A DNA stretch of 64,000 nucleotides from Jannaschia sp. Os4 (GTDB lineage: Bacteria; Pseudomonadota; Alphaproteobacteria; Rhodobacterales; Rhodobacteraceae). A program made the position numbers and the translations under genes. Below are positions 54,379 through 64,000 of the stretch, in pieces. The stretch spans positions 1 through 64,000 of the forward strand of contig NZ_JAFCAR010000006.1 of NCBI RefSeq assembly GCF_016820245.1, in the 5' to 3' direction. Numbering within the stretch: the first letter of the stretch is position 1; each line of letters starts with the position of its first letter. Under the pieces are notes generated by a model, which had not been told where the DNA came from, ran no database searches, and worked only from the letters and a program-made list of their open reading frames with translations.

Positions 54379-55466
54379 GCGCCCCCTCCCGAGACGAGCC
54401 AGCCATCCGCGTAGGCGCGGGTGCGGTCGGGGCGGAAGGACAGGCCCACCGCCTCGCCGGGGCTCGGCAGCCCGCCGGCCCCCGCGTTGGTGATGGCGGA
54501 GACCTTGGCGCCGCCCGCGTCGGTCTCGACGACGGTGTGGCGCCCCACGTCGGCCACCTTGGTGATCGTCGCGGGGATGCCGGTGCCCGGCGCGCCGAGC
54601 GTCACGAACTCGGGCCGCACCCCGATCTCCAGCCGTCCCGCGGCGTCGGCCGCGATCGCGCCGTCGAGCGCGACGTCGTGCCCGTGGAACCGCGCGCCCG
54701 CCCCGCCCCGCTCCGCGGGCAGGACGTTCATGCCGGGCGAGCCGATGAAATGGCCGACGAAGGTGTGGGTCGGCCGCTCGAACAGCTCGACCGGCGTGCC
54801 GATCTGCACGACCTCGCCCTCCTGCATCACCACCACGCGGTCCGCGAAGGTCAGCGCCTCGGTCTGGTCGTGGGTGACGTAGATCATCGTCGCGCGCACC
54901 CGCTGGTGCAGCTCCTTCAGCTTGGAGCGCAGCGCGAACTTCAGGTGCGGATCGATGACGGTCAGCGGCTCGTCGAACATCACCACGTTGACGTCGTCGC
55001 GCACGAGGCCGCGGCCCATCGAGATCTTCTGCTTGTCGTCCGGCGCGAGGCCGGAGGCGCGCCGGTCGAGCATGCCGTCCACCTCCAGCATCGCGGCGAT
55101 GGCGGCCACCTGCCGGTCGATGGTGGCTTGGTCGACGCCCCGGTTCACCAGCGGGAAGGCGAGGTTCTCGCGCACGGTCATGGTGTCGTAGATGACGGGG
55201 AACTGGAACACCTGCGCGATGTTGCGCCGCGCGGGGGGGAGGCCGGTGACGTCCTCGCCGTCGAAGAGGATGCGGCCCTCCGAGGGGCGCAGCAGCCCCG
55301 ACACGATGTTCAGCAGCGTGGACTTGCCGCAGCCGGAGGGGCCGAGCAGCGCGTAGGCGCCCCCGTCCTGCCAATCGACGTCGAGCCCCTTGAGCGCGTA
55401 GTCCGCCGGGCCCGAGGGCGCGGGCAGGTAGCTGTGCGCCAGCCCGTCGAGCGTGATGCGCGCCAT
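54375..55466 (-). CDS. glpT: Glycerol-type ABC importer ATPase with degenerate signature motif
   Basis: 363 aa MalK-type ATPase. Walker A LGPSGCGKST (41-50), Walker B with Asp165-Glu166 (VVMFDEPLTVID) and H-loop His199 (YVTHDQTEAL) are intact, but the ABC signature is LAPDDKQ (140-146) instead of LSGGQ. The C-terminal regulatory domain includes GRLEIGVRPEFVTLG. Start at 55466 is supported by GGAGGG upstream. It likely pairs with GlpS, which has the opposite defect, so only one of the two ATP sites should be fully canonical. Confidence 0.88.
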   Translation of the reverse strand: MARITLDGLAHSYLPAPSGPADYALKGLDVDWQDGGAYALLGPSGCGKSTLLNIVSGLLRPSEGRILFDGEDVTGLPPARRNIAQVFQFPVIYDTMTVRENLAFPLVNRGVDQATIDRQVAAIAAMLEVDGMLDRRASGLAPDDKQKISMGRGLVRDDVNVVMFDEPLTVIDPHLKFALRSKLKELHQRVRATMIYVTHDQTEALTFADRVVVMQEGEVVQIGTPVELFERPTHTFVGHFIGSPGMNVLPAERGGAGARFHGHDVALDGAIAADAAGRLEIGVRPEFVTLGAPGTGIPATITKVADVGRHTVVETDAGGAKVSAITNAGAGGLPSPGEAVGLSFRPDRTRAYADGWLVSGGGA

Positions 55467-55468
55467 CG

Positions 55469-56521
55469 TCAGCGGCCCTCCTGCACGGGCGCCCCGTCGG
55501 GGCCGAACCAGAACCCGTCGGCGGGGTCCATGTGGAAGGTGTGCGGCTCGCCCACCCGGTAGGGGTGGACGCCGTGCGCGAGCGACACCCACGGGCGGCC
55601 GTCGAGGTCGAAGTGGGCCGACGATTCCGAGCCGGAAAGTTCCGTGACCGCGACCGTGCCCTCCAAGGCGACGCCGTTCGCCATCGGCTGGGGCAGGACG
55701 TGGTGGGGGCGGATCGCGAAGGTGTAGTCGCCGTCCGCCCGCGCCGCCGCCCACGTGGCCGATCCCATCCGCGCGGTGCCGCCCGAGACGGTCACGGGGG
55801 CCGCGTTGATGGGGGGGTCCGAGAAGGTGCGCGCCGCCGCCAGCGAGGCGGGGGCGCGGTAGATGTCCGCCGTCGGGCCGAACTGGCGGACGTGCCCGTC
55901 CTCCATCAGCGCGGTCTCGCCGCCGAGCAGGAGCGCCTCCTCCGGCTCCGACGTCGCATAGACGACCACCGCGCCGCGTCCGGCGAAGAGGTCGGGCAAC
56001 TGCTCGCGCAACTCCTCGCGCAGCTTGTAGTCGAGGTTGGCCAGCGGCTCGTCGAGGAAGACGGCGCGGCTGTCCTTGGCGATGGCGCGGGCGAGCGCAG
56101 TCCGCTGCTGCTGCCCGCCCGACAGCTCGTGCGGGCGGCGGTCCAGCATGGGCCGCAGCTTCAGCACGTCGGCGGCGGCCTCGACGCGGCCTTGGATCTC
56201 GGACTTCGGAACGCCCGCCACGCGCAGCGGCGAGGCGATGTTCTCGAAGACCGTCATGTGGGGGTAGTTGACGAAGAACTGGTGCACGAGGCTGATGCGC
56301 CGCTTCTGCGGGTTGCGCCGGGTCACGTCCTCCCCGTCGAGGATCACCTTGCCGGACGCGATCGGGTCGAGCCCCGCCATCATCTTGATCAGCGACGTCT
56401 TGCCCGCGCCGGTGGGGCCCAGCAGGACGTTGAAGCGCCCCGGATGCAGCTCCAGGGTGGTGGGCTTGATGTGGGTCCGGCCCTCCACGACCTTCGTGAT
56501 GGCCTCCAGCCGCAGCGTCAT
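55469..56521 (-). CDS. glpS: Glycerol-type ABC importer ATPase lacking the H-loop histidine
   Basis: 350 aa MalK-type ATPase. Walker A GPTGAGKT (35-42), signature LSGGQQQR (133-140) and Walker B Asp157-Glu158 (AVFLDEPLANLD) are canonical. The H-loop position is Ser191 (VVYATSEPEEAL) where MalK-type proteins have His. C-terminal domain 240-350 ends with DGFWFGPDGAPVQEGR. The stop lies 2 bp before the glpT start. A 106-bp gap with a strong hairpin separates it from glpV upstream. Confidence 0.88.
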   Translation of the reverse strand: MTLRLEAITKVVEGRTHIKPTTLELHPGRFNVLLGPTGAGKTSLIKMMAGLDPIASGKVILDGEDVTRRNPQKRRISLVHQFFVNYPHMTVFENIASPLRVAGVPKSEIQGRVEAAADVLKLRPMLDRRPHELSGGQQQRTALARAIAKDSRAVFLDEPLANLDYKLREELREQLPDLFAGRGAVVVYATSEPEEALLLGGETALMEDGHVRQFGPTADIYRAPASLAAARTFSDPPINAAPVTVSGGTARMGSATWAAARADGDYTFAIRPHHVLPQPMANGVALEGTVAVTELSGSESSAHFDLDGRPWVSLAHGVHPYRVGEPHTFHMDPADGFWFGPDGAPVQEGR

Positions 56522-56592
56522 GTCGTGCCCTTCGTTGGCCGGGCCGGGCCCGGATCGCGGGAGGTCCCGCGCGGTCGTCTGGGAAGAGGGGT

Positions 56593-56619
56593 GCGGCGGC
56601 CCCGTGGGGGGGCCGCCGC
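56593..56619 (-). terminator. Strong hairpin between glpV and glpS
   Basis: Perfect 11-bp arms (GCGGCGGCCCC / GGGGCCGCCGC) with a 5-nt loop, starting 8 bp after the glpV stop. No U tract on the minus strand. Its position fits differential expression of the binding protein over the membrane parts. Confidence 0.6.
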
Positions 56620-56627
56620 TCGGGGCC

Positions 56628-58367
<1,740 letters not shown>

Positions 58368-58439
58368 CGCTGATCCTCCCTGTTTCATCCGGACCTGCCG
58401 GATGCCCGCGAGGCGACCATGCCGTTCACGCATCTGTCA

Positions 58440-58453
58440 ACTATGAAATTAGT
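58440..58453. promoter_or_regulatory. Candidate BlaI-type operator in an AT-rich island
   Basis: ACTA-N6-TAGT inverted repeat within a sharply AT-rich patch (about 58435-58470) between divergent glpV and the BlaI-like gene. On the minus strand it is followed directly by TTGACA (58440-58435). It could control either side. Confidence 0.35.
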
Positions 58454-58545
58454 ATCTACGAAGGAATTCGCAGTTGACCCTCGGTCGGCCTTGCCCGAAT
58501 CCCGGAGGCGGGCCAGCGTGCGCCCGTGGACGAGGGACCCGTGCG

Positions 58546-58950
58546 ATGGCGCGACGGCGCAGCGAACTCCTGACCGGCGTCGAGCTGGAACTGATGAAGG
58601 CGCTCTGGTCCTTAGGCCGGGGCACCGTGCGGCAGGTGATGGCCGCGCTCGCGCCCGCCGCCGACGGGGCAGGGGGGCGGGCCTATACCTCCGTCGCCAC
58701 GACGCTGCGGATCCTCGACGACAAGGGCTACCTCACCTCGGAGCCGCAGGGCCGCGCGCTGATCTACGCGCCCACGCTCACGCGGCGCGACTACGAGGCG
58801 CGCTCGCTGCGCAGCCTCGCGCGCTCGCTCTTCGGCGGCGAGCCCTCGGCCCTCGTCGCGCGGCTGGTCGACGACGAGGCGCTGGACGAGGCGGAGATCG
58901 CTGCGATCCGGGACGTGATCGACGCGCGGATGGGGCGCGGCGATGGCTGA
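58546..58950 (+). CDS. BlaI/MecI/CopY-family repressor
   Basis: 134 aa winged-helix repressor: ELLTGVELELMKALWSLGRG, TVRQVMAALAP, TSVATTLRILDDKGYLTSE and GRALIYAPTLTRRDYEARSL match the family from end to end. The ATG at 58546 is preferred to an upstream GTG/ATG because MARRRSELLTG begins at the usual N-terminus and GAGG lies about 9 nt upstream. It overlaps the M56 peptidase gene by 8 bp, the standard repressor-sensor pair. No beta-lactamase gene is in the window. Confidence 0.9.
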   Translation: MARRRSELLTGVELELMKALWSLGRGTVRQVMAALAPAADGAGGRAYTSVATTLRILDDKGYLTSEPQGRALIYAPTLTRRDYEARSLRSLARSLFGGEPSALVARLVDDEALDEAEIAAIRDVIDARMGRGDG

Positions 58951-60043
58951 GACGCTGGTGGAATGGACGATCGCCGCGAACGCCGCCGTCCTGCTGGCGG
59001 CCGCGGCCCTCGCGATCGCCGACCGCCTCGCCGTCGCCTCGGGCCGCCGCCGCGACTGGACCCTGCGCAGCTGGCTCACCTCCGCCGCGTGGGCCTTGGC
59101 CCTCGCGCTGACGCTGATCTGGATCGCGCCGCTGCCGCGCGGCGGGGTCAACGGGACCGACCTGCTGGTCGGGCAGTACCTGCGCGGCAACCTCGTGGTC
59201 TCCGCCTCCGACCTCTCCGCGCTGCTGGCGTGGCGGGGGGCGCTGGCCCGCGAGCTCGCCGCGCTGGAGCAGCCGCTCCACGCCGCGCTGGCCGCGGTGA
59301 TCGTGGGCGCCGCGATCCTGCGCGCGGGCGCGGTGGCGCTCGCGGCGTGGCGGCTGCGCACGCTCTTGGCGGGCGCCCGCGTGCTGCGACGGATCGGACG
59401 GGTCCGCATCCTCGCCACCGGCGCCTGCGCGGTGCCCTTCGCCGCCGCCGGGCCGCGCGCCCGCCATGCGGTGCTGCCCGAGGATCTGCTCCGCCGCCCC
59501 GGGGAGGCGCGGCTCGCCCTGACCCACGAACTGCAGCACCTCCGCAACCGCGACCCCCAGCGCGAGGTGCTGGTGGCGCTGCTCTCGCCGCTCTTCGCCG
59601 CGAACCCCGCCTTCTGGTGGCTGGTCCGCCACGCCCGCCGCCTGCGAGAGCACGGATGCGACGCCGCCTGCCTCGCCCGCGCGGACGTGGACGCGCGGGC
59701 CTACGCCATCAGCCTGCTCTCCGCCTCCCGGCGGGCGGCGGGGGCGGCGGCGCCCAAGGTGCTGACCGCGCCTCTGTTCCGGCGCGCCGCGCCGGGGGCG
59801 CCGGGCTTCCTGCGGTCCCATCTCGGACGCCGGGTCGATGCGATCACGCGTCCGCCTCTCGCGCGCCCGTTGGGCGGCGCCGGCCGGATCGCGGCCTTCG
59901 CGCTGCTCTGCGCATCCGTCCTCCTCGCGGGGTGGATGCTGCGTCCGCCGGGGGACTGGAGCCACGAGCGGCTGATGCTGTCCTCCGTCACCAACCTCGA
60001 GCGCATGGCCGGCGGCGGCCTTGGCCAGCGACCGCTGCGCTGA
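58943..60043 (+). CDS. BlaR1/MecR1-like M56 membrane metallopeptidase
   Basis: 366 aa. Several N-terminal helices (ANAAVLLAAAALAIADRL, SAAWALALALTLIWIAPL) precede the cytoplasmic M56 zinc site HELQHLRNRD (HExxH) and the downstream CDAACLARADVDARAYA region. A last membrane helix lies near 312-330 (IAAFALLCASVLLAGWML). There is no C-terminal penicillin-binding sensor domain, so the inducing signal is probably not a beta-lactam. It likely cleaves or destabilises the adjacent BlaI-like repressor on induction. Confidence 0.9.
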   Translation: MAETLVEWTIAANAAVLLAAAALAIADRLAVASGRRRDWTLRSWLTSAAWALALALTLIWIAPLPRGGVNGTDLLVGQYLRGNLVVSASDLSALLAWRGALARELAALEQPLHAALAAVIVGAAILRAGAVALAAWRLRTLLAGARVLRRIGRVRILATGACAVPFAAAGPRARHAVLPEDLLRRPGEARLALTHELQHLRNRDPQREVLVALLSPLFAANPAFWWLVRHARRLREHGCDAACLARADVDARAYAISLLSASRRAAGAAAPKVLTAPLFRRAAPGAPGFLRSHLGRRVDAITRPPLARPLGGAGRIAAFALLCASVLLAGWMLRPPGDWSHERLMLSSVTNLERMAGGGLGQRPLR

Positions 60044-60436
60044 GTCGACGGTCCGACCGCATCTCGATGACATAACCGCGCTTATTCGAGTGTCGCGCGG
60101 TCGTGACCGGGATGTCCCTGTCCGGCGTGGCCCCCGTGGCTCGGCGACCCTGTGGAGATGATGCCGCCATCGGACGTGGCGGAGCTGATACGAGCCGCCG
60201 GGCGCCCGTCCGTCAGGCACACCGCACGAAGCTCGGCCTCGGTCTCCTCGCCGATGGGGCCGGTCGCCTCGCCGTCGGGACGGCCCGCGACCGTCTCGGT
60301 CCGGTCGGCGGCCACGTCGAGTTCGGAGGCATCGCCCGAAGGTGACGTCGTCGCCGAACCCCGCCCGGCGCATGGCTGGATTCCCGGCGAGGCGGCATGC
60401 GCGAGGCAGCGGAACGTGCTCCGCAACCGGGCCGGC
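60044..60436. other. 393-bp gap between the M56 gene and the GntR gene
   Basis: No gene with a convincing start was found. On the minus strand 60426-60082 is open for 114 codons from a TTG, with protein-like composition in the middle (ASELDVAADRTETVAGRP), but no ribosome site is visible; it could be a remnant or an unrecognised small gene following the GntR gene by 11 bp. No clear terminator was seen. Confidence 0.3.
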
Positions 60437-61093
60437 CTACTCGGCCGCCGTGGCGCGCGTGGACATCAGGCGGCGGAACTTCTCGCCCTGCACCGCCACG
60501 TGGTCGCGGGTGGCCGTCGCCGCGCACGCCGCGTCGCCCGCCTCGAGCGCGGCGATGATCTCGCGGTGCTCGGCCAAGGACTGCGCCATCCGGCCCCGGA
60601 GCCGGAGCTGGAGGCGGCGATACGGCTTGAGCCGGCGGTGGAGACGCTGTGCCTCGCCCTCGAGGAAGCGGTTGCCCGACTCCGCGTAGAGCCGGAGGTG
60701 GAAGCCCTCGTTCGCCCGGTAGTAGCCGTCCGCGTCGCCCGCCTCGACGGCGGCGGCGCAGGCGGCGTTGGCCGCCGCCAGCCCGGCGAGCGCGTCGTCC
60801 TCGATCCGGGCGGCGGCGAGACGGGCGCAGACGGCCTCGATCTCGGCCATCACCTCGAACATCTCCAGTAGCTCGACCGGGCCGGGCTGCCGGACGAAGG
60901 CCCCGCGCCGCGGGCGCAGGTCGACGAGGCCGGTCAGGGACAGCCGCTGGATCGCCTCGCGCACCGGCGTGCGCGACACGCCGAAGCGTTCGGCCAGCGT
61001 CGCCTCGTCGAGGCGATCCCCGTCCGCGAAGGCGTCCGAGAGGATCAGCTCCTCGATCTCGTCGGCGATGGTCTCGGCGCGTCGCTGCTCCAT
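60437..61093 (-). CDS. GntR-family regulator with FCD domain
   Basis: 218 aa. Residues 1-70 form the GntR winged helix (IADEIEELILSDAFADGDRL, LAERFGVSRTPVREAIQRLS, LVDLRPRRGAFV), and 75-205 the helical FCD ligand-binding domain with candidate metal ligands in HLRLYAESGN, LAEHREIIAAL and RDHVAVQGEKF. Such proteins typically respond to organic acids or sugar acids. It is divergent from the TRAP transporter and most likely represses it through the site at about 61123-61148. Confidence 0.92.
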   Translation of the reverse strand: MEQRRAETIADEIEELILSDAFADGDRLDEATLAERFGVSRTPVREAIQRLSLTGLVDLRPRRGAFVRQPGPVELLEMFEVMAEIEAVCARLAAARIEDDALAGLAAANAACAAAVEAGDADGYYRANEGFHLRLYAESGNRFLEGEAQRLHRRLKPYRRLQLRLRGRMAQSLAEHREIIAALEAGDAACAATATRDHVAVQGEKFRRLMSTRATAAE

Positions 61094-61122
61094 GCCGGGA
61101 CTCTAGCGGACGAAGCTGCGTG

Positions 61123-61148
61123 TGCAATAGCATGCAGATTGTATGCAA
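61123..61148. promoter_or_regulatory. Candidate GntR/FCD operator next to the dctP promoter
   Basis: TGCAATAGCATGCA (61123-61136) and TTGTATGCAA (61139-61148) form a cluster of TGCA/TTGYATRCAA half-sites, AT-rich against the background. A TTGACA -35-like hexamer follows at 61154-61159. The location between the divergent regulator and dctP fits autoregulated repression. Confidence 0.5.
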
Positions 61149-61226
61149 GAACGTTGACAGAGCATCCGGCGATCGCGCAGTTTGGCCGCCAGGACCGGGA
61201 GGAAACGGGTCCATGGGAGGAATGAC

Positions 61227-62201
61227 ATGACGATGAAGACGACGCTTTCCGCGCTCGCGGTGGCCGCGCTCGCGCTGCCCGCCGGCGCCGCCGAGTTCCG
61301 GCTGTCGCACCAGTGGTCGACCTCGGACGTGCGCCATCAGGTCGCGCAGATGATCGCCGACGAGGTGGCCGACGACGGGATCGACATCACGATCTTCCCC
61401 TCCGCGTCCCTGTTCAAGGCGCGCGAGCAGTATCAGCCGCTGACCCGCGGCCAGCTCGACATGACGGTTCTGCCGCTCTCCTACGCCGGGGGCCGCCAGC
61501 CCGCCTTCAACCTGACGCTGATGCCGGGGCTCGTGAAGAACCACGACCACGCCGCGCGGCTCAACGACTCGGAGTTCATGGGCCGGATCGAGGAGAAGCT
61601 GGCCGAGGACGACGTGGTGGTCCTCGTGCACGGCTACCTCGCGGGGGGCTTCGCGGGGAAGGACGGCTGCATCACCTCCCCCGACGACATGGAGGGGCTG
61701 CAGACCCGCGCGGCCGGCAAGGCGTTCGAGCAGATGCTCGCGGGCGCGGGCGCGTCGATCGCGTCCATGGCCTCGTCCGAGATCTACAACGCGATGCAGA
61801 CGGGCGTGCTGGACGCGGCGAACACCTCGTCCTCGTCCTTCGTCTCCTACCGCATCTACGAGCAGGTGGCGTGCTACACCCCCGCCGGCGACTACGCGCT
61901 GTGGTTCATGTATCAGCCCCTCCTGATGAACAAAACGGCCTTCGACTCGCTGACCGAGGAGCAGCAGGCCGCGCTGATGGAGGCCGCCGCCAAGGCCGAG
62001 GCGTTCTACCTCGAGGAGGCGAAGAAGCAGGACGCCGAGTCCGCGCAGGTCTTCGCCGACAACGGGGTCGAGATCGCCGAGATGTCCGCCGAGGAGTTCG
62101 AGGCGTGGCGCACGCTCGCGCAGGAGACGTCCTACAAGGCCTTCGTCGAGGAGACGCCCGACGGGCAGGAGCTGCTCGACCTCGCGTTGTCGGTCGAGTG
62201 A
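61227..62201 (+). CDS. dctP: TRAP transporter solute-binding protein (DctP family)
   Basis: 324 aa with signal peptide (TTLSALAVAALALPAGAAEF). Start at 61227 is 6 nt after GGGAGG; an ATG 5 nt earlier is out of frame. The body shows the DctP fold: FRLSHQWSTSDVRHQVAQMI, ITIFPSASLFKAREQYQPLT, an Arg in the region LQTRAAGKAFEQML that usually binds the carboxylate, and EIYNAMQTGVLDAANTSSSS. Substrate is probably an organic or sugar acid. Three Cys are present, unusual but not unique. Confidence 0.92.
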   Translation: MTMKTTLSALAVAALALPAGAAEFRLSHQWSTSDVRHQVAQMIADEVADDGIDITIFPSASLFKAREQYQPLTRGQLDMTVLPLSYAGGRQPAFNLTLMPGLVKNHDHAARLNDSEFMGRIEEKLAEDDVVVLVHGYLAGGFAGKDGCITSPDDMEGLQTRAAGKAFEQMLAGAGASIASMASSEIYNAMQTGVLDAANTSSSSFVSYRIYEQVACYTPAGDYALWFMYQPLLMNKTAFDSLTEEQQAALMEAAAKAEAFYLEEAKKQDAESAQVFADNGVEIAEMSAEEFEAWRTLAQETSYKAFVEETPDGQELLDLALSVE

Positions 62202-62208
62202 CGTGACC

Positions 62209-62232
62209 GGGGCGGGCCGCGCGGCCCGCCCC
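62209..62232 (+). terminator. 24-bp perfect palindrome between dctP and dctQ
   Basis: GGGGCGGGCCGC directly followed by its complement GCGGCCCGCCCC, seven bases after the dctP stop. As RNA it folds into a roughly 10-bp stem with a CGCG loop. No U tract; likely differential expression of dctP. Confidence 0.55.
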
Positions 62233-62256
62233 TCCCAACCTTCGGAGGGCCGCCCG

Positions 62257-62847
62257 ATGGCGACCGCATCCTCGGCCCACGCCGCGCGCGACGGGGGCAA
62301 CCCGTTCCTGCGCGCGGTGGGCTGGATCAGCACGGTGGCGGGCTGGGCCTCTGCGGCGATGATCGTCGCCGCCGTGGCCATCACCTGCCAGATGATCTTC
62401 GTGCGCTTCGTGCTGAACCAGTCGACGGTCTGGCAGACCGAGAGCGTGATCTACCTGATGATCGCGGCCACGCTGGTCGGGCTTCCTTACGTCCAGCGCC
62501 TGCGCGGTCACGTGAACGTCGACCTGATCCCGCTCGCCCTCAAGGGCGGGGCGCGGCGGGCGATGTTCTACGTGACGATGGGCCTGTCGATCCTGATCGT
62601 CGCCATCATGCTCTTCTACGCGTGGGAGTTCTGGCACATGGCCTTCTCGCGCGGGTGGAAGTCGGACACCGTCTGGGGCGTCCGCCTCTGGATCCCGTAC
62701 CTGTCGCTGATCGTGGGCCTCGGGCTGCTGCTGCTGCAACTCGTCGCCGACACGCTGGCGGTGATGCTGGGGCACGACGCACCCTACGGCCTCGACGAGC
62801 CGCTCGACGCGGCCCCGGTCGCCCGCGACGTCATGGAGGGCCGCTGA
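62257..62847 (+). CDS. dctQ: TRAP transporter small membrane subunit (DctQ family)
   Basis: 196 aa with four transmembrane helices (ASAAMIVAAVAITCQMIFVR, VIYLMIAATLVGLPYVQ, FYVTMGLSILIVAIMLFYAW, LSLIVGLGLLLLQLVADTLA). The motif region FVLNQSTVWQTE, with LRGHVNVDLI in the loop, is typical of DctQ. The ATG at 62257 follows GGAGG by about 8 nt; an earlier GTG at 62203 lies in the hairpin region and is less likely. Its stop overlaps the dctM start (TGATG). Confidence 0.9.
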   Translation: MATASSAHAARDGGNPFLRAVGWISTVAGWASAAMIVAAVAITCQMIFVRFVLNQSTVWQTESVIYLMIAATLVGLPYVQRLRGHVNVDLIPLALKGGARRAMFYVTMGLSILIVAIMLFYAWEFWHMAFSRGWKSDTVWGVRLWIPYLSLIVGLGLLLLQLVADTLAVMLGHDAPYGLDEPLDAAPVARDVMEGR

Positions 62848-64000
62848 TGGACCCGCTCGTCCTCGGCCTCCTGGTCGCCGTCGCCACCATCGTGGTGCTC
62901 TTCTCCGGCGTCTCGGTGGCCATCGGCCTGCTGATCGTGTCGGGGGGCTTCCTCGTGATCTTCGACGGGATGCGCTCGCTCGAGCTGATGCCCGAGATCA
63001 TGTTCGGCAAGCTCGACAACTTCGCCCTGCTCGCGATCCCGATGTTCATCCTCATGGGCGCCTCCATCGCGTCCACCCGCGCGGGTGCCGACCTCTACGA
63101 GGCGCTGGAGCGGTGGCTGACCCGCGTGCCCGGCGGGCTCGTGGTGTCGAACCTCGGCGCCTGCGCGCTCTTCTCGGCAATGTCCGGGTCCAGCCCCGCG
63201 ACCTGCGCCGCCATCGGCAAGATGGGCATCCCCGAGATGCGAAAGCGCGGCTATCCCGACGGCATCGCCGCCGGGTCCATCGCCGCGGGCGGCACGCTCG
63301 GCATCCTGATCCCGCCCTCGGTCACGATGATCGTCTACGGCATCGCCACCGAGACGAGCATCGGGCGCCTCTTCCTCGCCGGCGTGTTCCCCGGACTCCT
63401 GCTCGTGGGGCTGTTCATGGCGTGGTCGCTCTATGCGACGTGGCGGTCCGGCGACGCCGCCGTCCTGACGCCCACGACCTACACCCTGCGCCAGCGGGTC
63501 GAGGTGCTGCCCCGCGTCCTGCCCTTCATCGCGATCATCCTCGGCGTGCTCTACGCGATGTATGGCGGCATCGCGACGCCCAGCGAGACGGCGGCCATCG
63601 GCGCGCTGCTCTGCCTGCTGATCGCGATGGTGATCTACAAGCTGTGGTCGCCCGCCCGCATCTGGGACGTGCTGCGCGACACGACCAAGGAGTCGGTGAT
63701 GATCCTGTTCATCATCGCCGCCGCGGGCGTGTTCTCCTACATGCTGTCCTCGCTCTTCATCACGCAGAGCATCGCGCAGTGGATCGGCACCTTGGAGGTC
63801 AACCGCTGGGTGCTGATGGGGGCGGTGAACGTGTTCCTGCTGGTGGCGGGCTTCTTCCTGCCGCCCGTGGCCGTGATCCTGATGGCGGCGCCCATCCTGC
63901 TGCCGATCATCACGACGGCCGGCTTCGATCCGATCTGGTTCGCCGTGGTCCTGACGATCAACATGGAGATCGGGCTGATCTCCCCGCCCGTGGGCCTGAA
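62847..64000 (+). CDS. dctM: TRAP transporter large membrane subunit (DctM family), cut by right edge
   Basis: The frame is open from the ATG at 62847 to the last base (384 codons), so the C-terminus is missing. Family landmarks: FALLAIPMFILMGASIAST, SAMSGSSPATCAAIGKMGIP, GTLGILIPPSVTMIVYGI, YGGIATPSETAAIGALL and, at the edge, NMEIGLISPPVGLN. It forms the transport channel with DctQ. About 425-430 residues are usual, so only some 45 codons lie outside. Confidence 0.93.
   Translation, partial: MDPLVLGLLVAVATIVVLFSGVSVAIGLLIVSGGFLVIFDGMRSLELMPEIMFGKLDNFALLAIPMFILMGASIASTRAGADLYEALERWLTRVPGGLVVSNLGACALFSAMSGSSPATCAAIGKMGIPEMRKRGYPDGIAAGSIAAGGTLGILIPPSVTMIVYGIATETSIGRLFLAGVFPGLLLVGLFMAWSLYATWRSGDAAVLTPTTYTLRQRVEVLPRVLPFIAIILGVLYAMYGGIATPSETAAIGALLCLLIAMVIYKLWSPARIWDVLRDTTKESVMILFIIAAAGVFSYMLSSLFITQSIAQWIGTLEVNRWVLMGAVNVFLLVAGFFLPPVAVILMAAPILLPIITTAGFDPIWFAVVLTINMEIGLISPPVGL

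Noticed and set aside
60082-60426. A 114-codon minus-strand gene after the GntR gene
   Set aside because: Only a TTG start and no ribosome site; described as a gap instead of a gene.

Overview
The window is very GC-rich, densely coding alphaproteobacterial DNA, most likely from a member of the Rhodobacterales. It is most likely part of an extrachromosomal replicon (plasmid or chromid). It carries a complete replication and partition module: a Rep_3-like initiator with an iteron origin, and a divergent parAB pair with candidate centromere palindromes. The species suggestion rests on gene content and base composition only, because I could run no search.

Layout. 1-2728 (minus): N-terminal part of a large beta-helix adhesin running off the left edge. 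2857-13968: an unusual, nearly mirror-symmetric locus. Two SARP/BTAD-type regulator genes meet tail to tail in the centre. Each is divergent from an operon that ends in a subtilisin-like (S8) protease gene. The left operon encodes three charge-biased or Cys-cluster proteins, a small helical protein, and a protease fused in frame to a phage-tail-lysozyme-like domain. The right operon encodes a soluble PAP2/vanadium-haloperoxidase-like enzyme with a His-Ala-Glu repeat, a 74-aa protein, and a second S8 protease. I consider this locus the best candidate for an undescribed system. 13974-18280: parB, parA, origin, rep. 18287-20083: ABC exporter. 20543-38796: a two-gene operon encoding a giant Sec-secreted protein (about 4888 aa, about 34 DUF11/DUF7507-like repeats) and a 1195-aa outer-membrane beta-barrel protein.

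38801-50029: AraC regulator divergent from a PhyH-type dioxygenase, an atypical metallo-beta-lactamase-fold protein, a family-5 solute-binding ABC importer and a GH38 alpha-mannosidase, suggesting uptake and cleavage of mannosyl compounds. 50026-52223 (minus): a possible NodB-like protein and a sulfotransferase. 52305-58367 (minus): a glycerol-type ABC importer, order glpV-S-T-P-Q-U. 58546-60043: BlaI/BlaR1-like pair. 60437-64000: GntR/FCD regulator divergent from a TRAP transporter (dctP, dctQ, and dctM cut by the right edge).

The theme is surface proteins plus scavenging transporters on an accessory replicon. Each of the three importer operons has strong GC hairpins just after its binding-protein gene. 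No tRNA, rRNA, CRISPR array or intact insertion sequence was seen.
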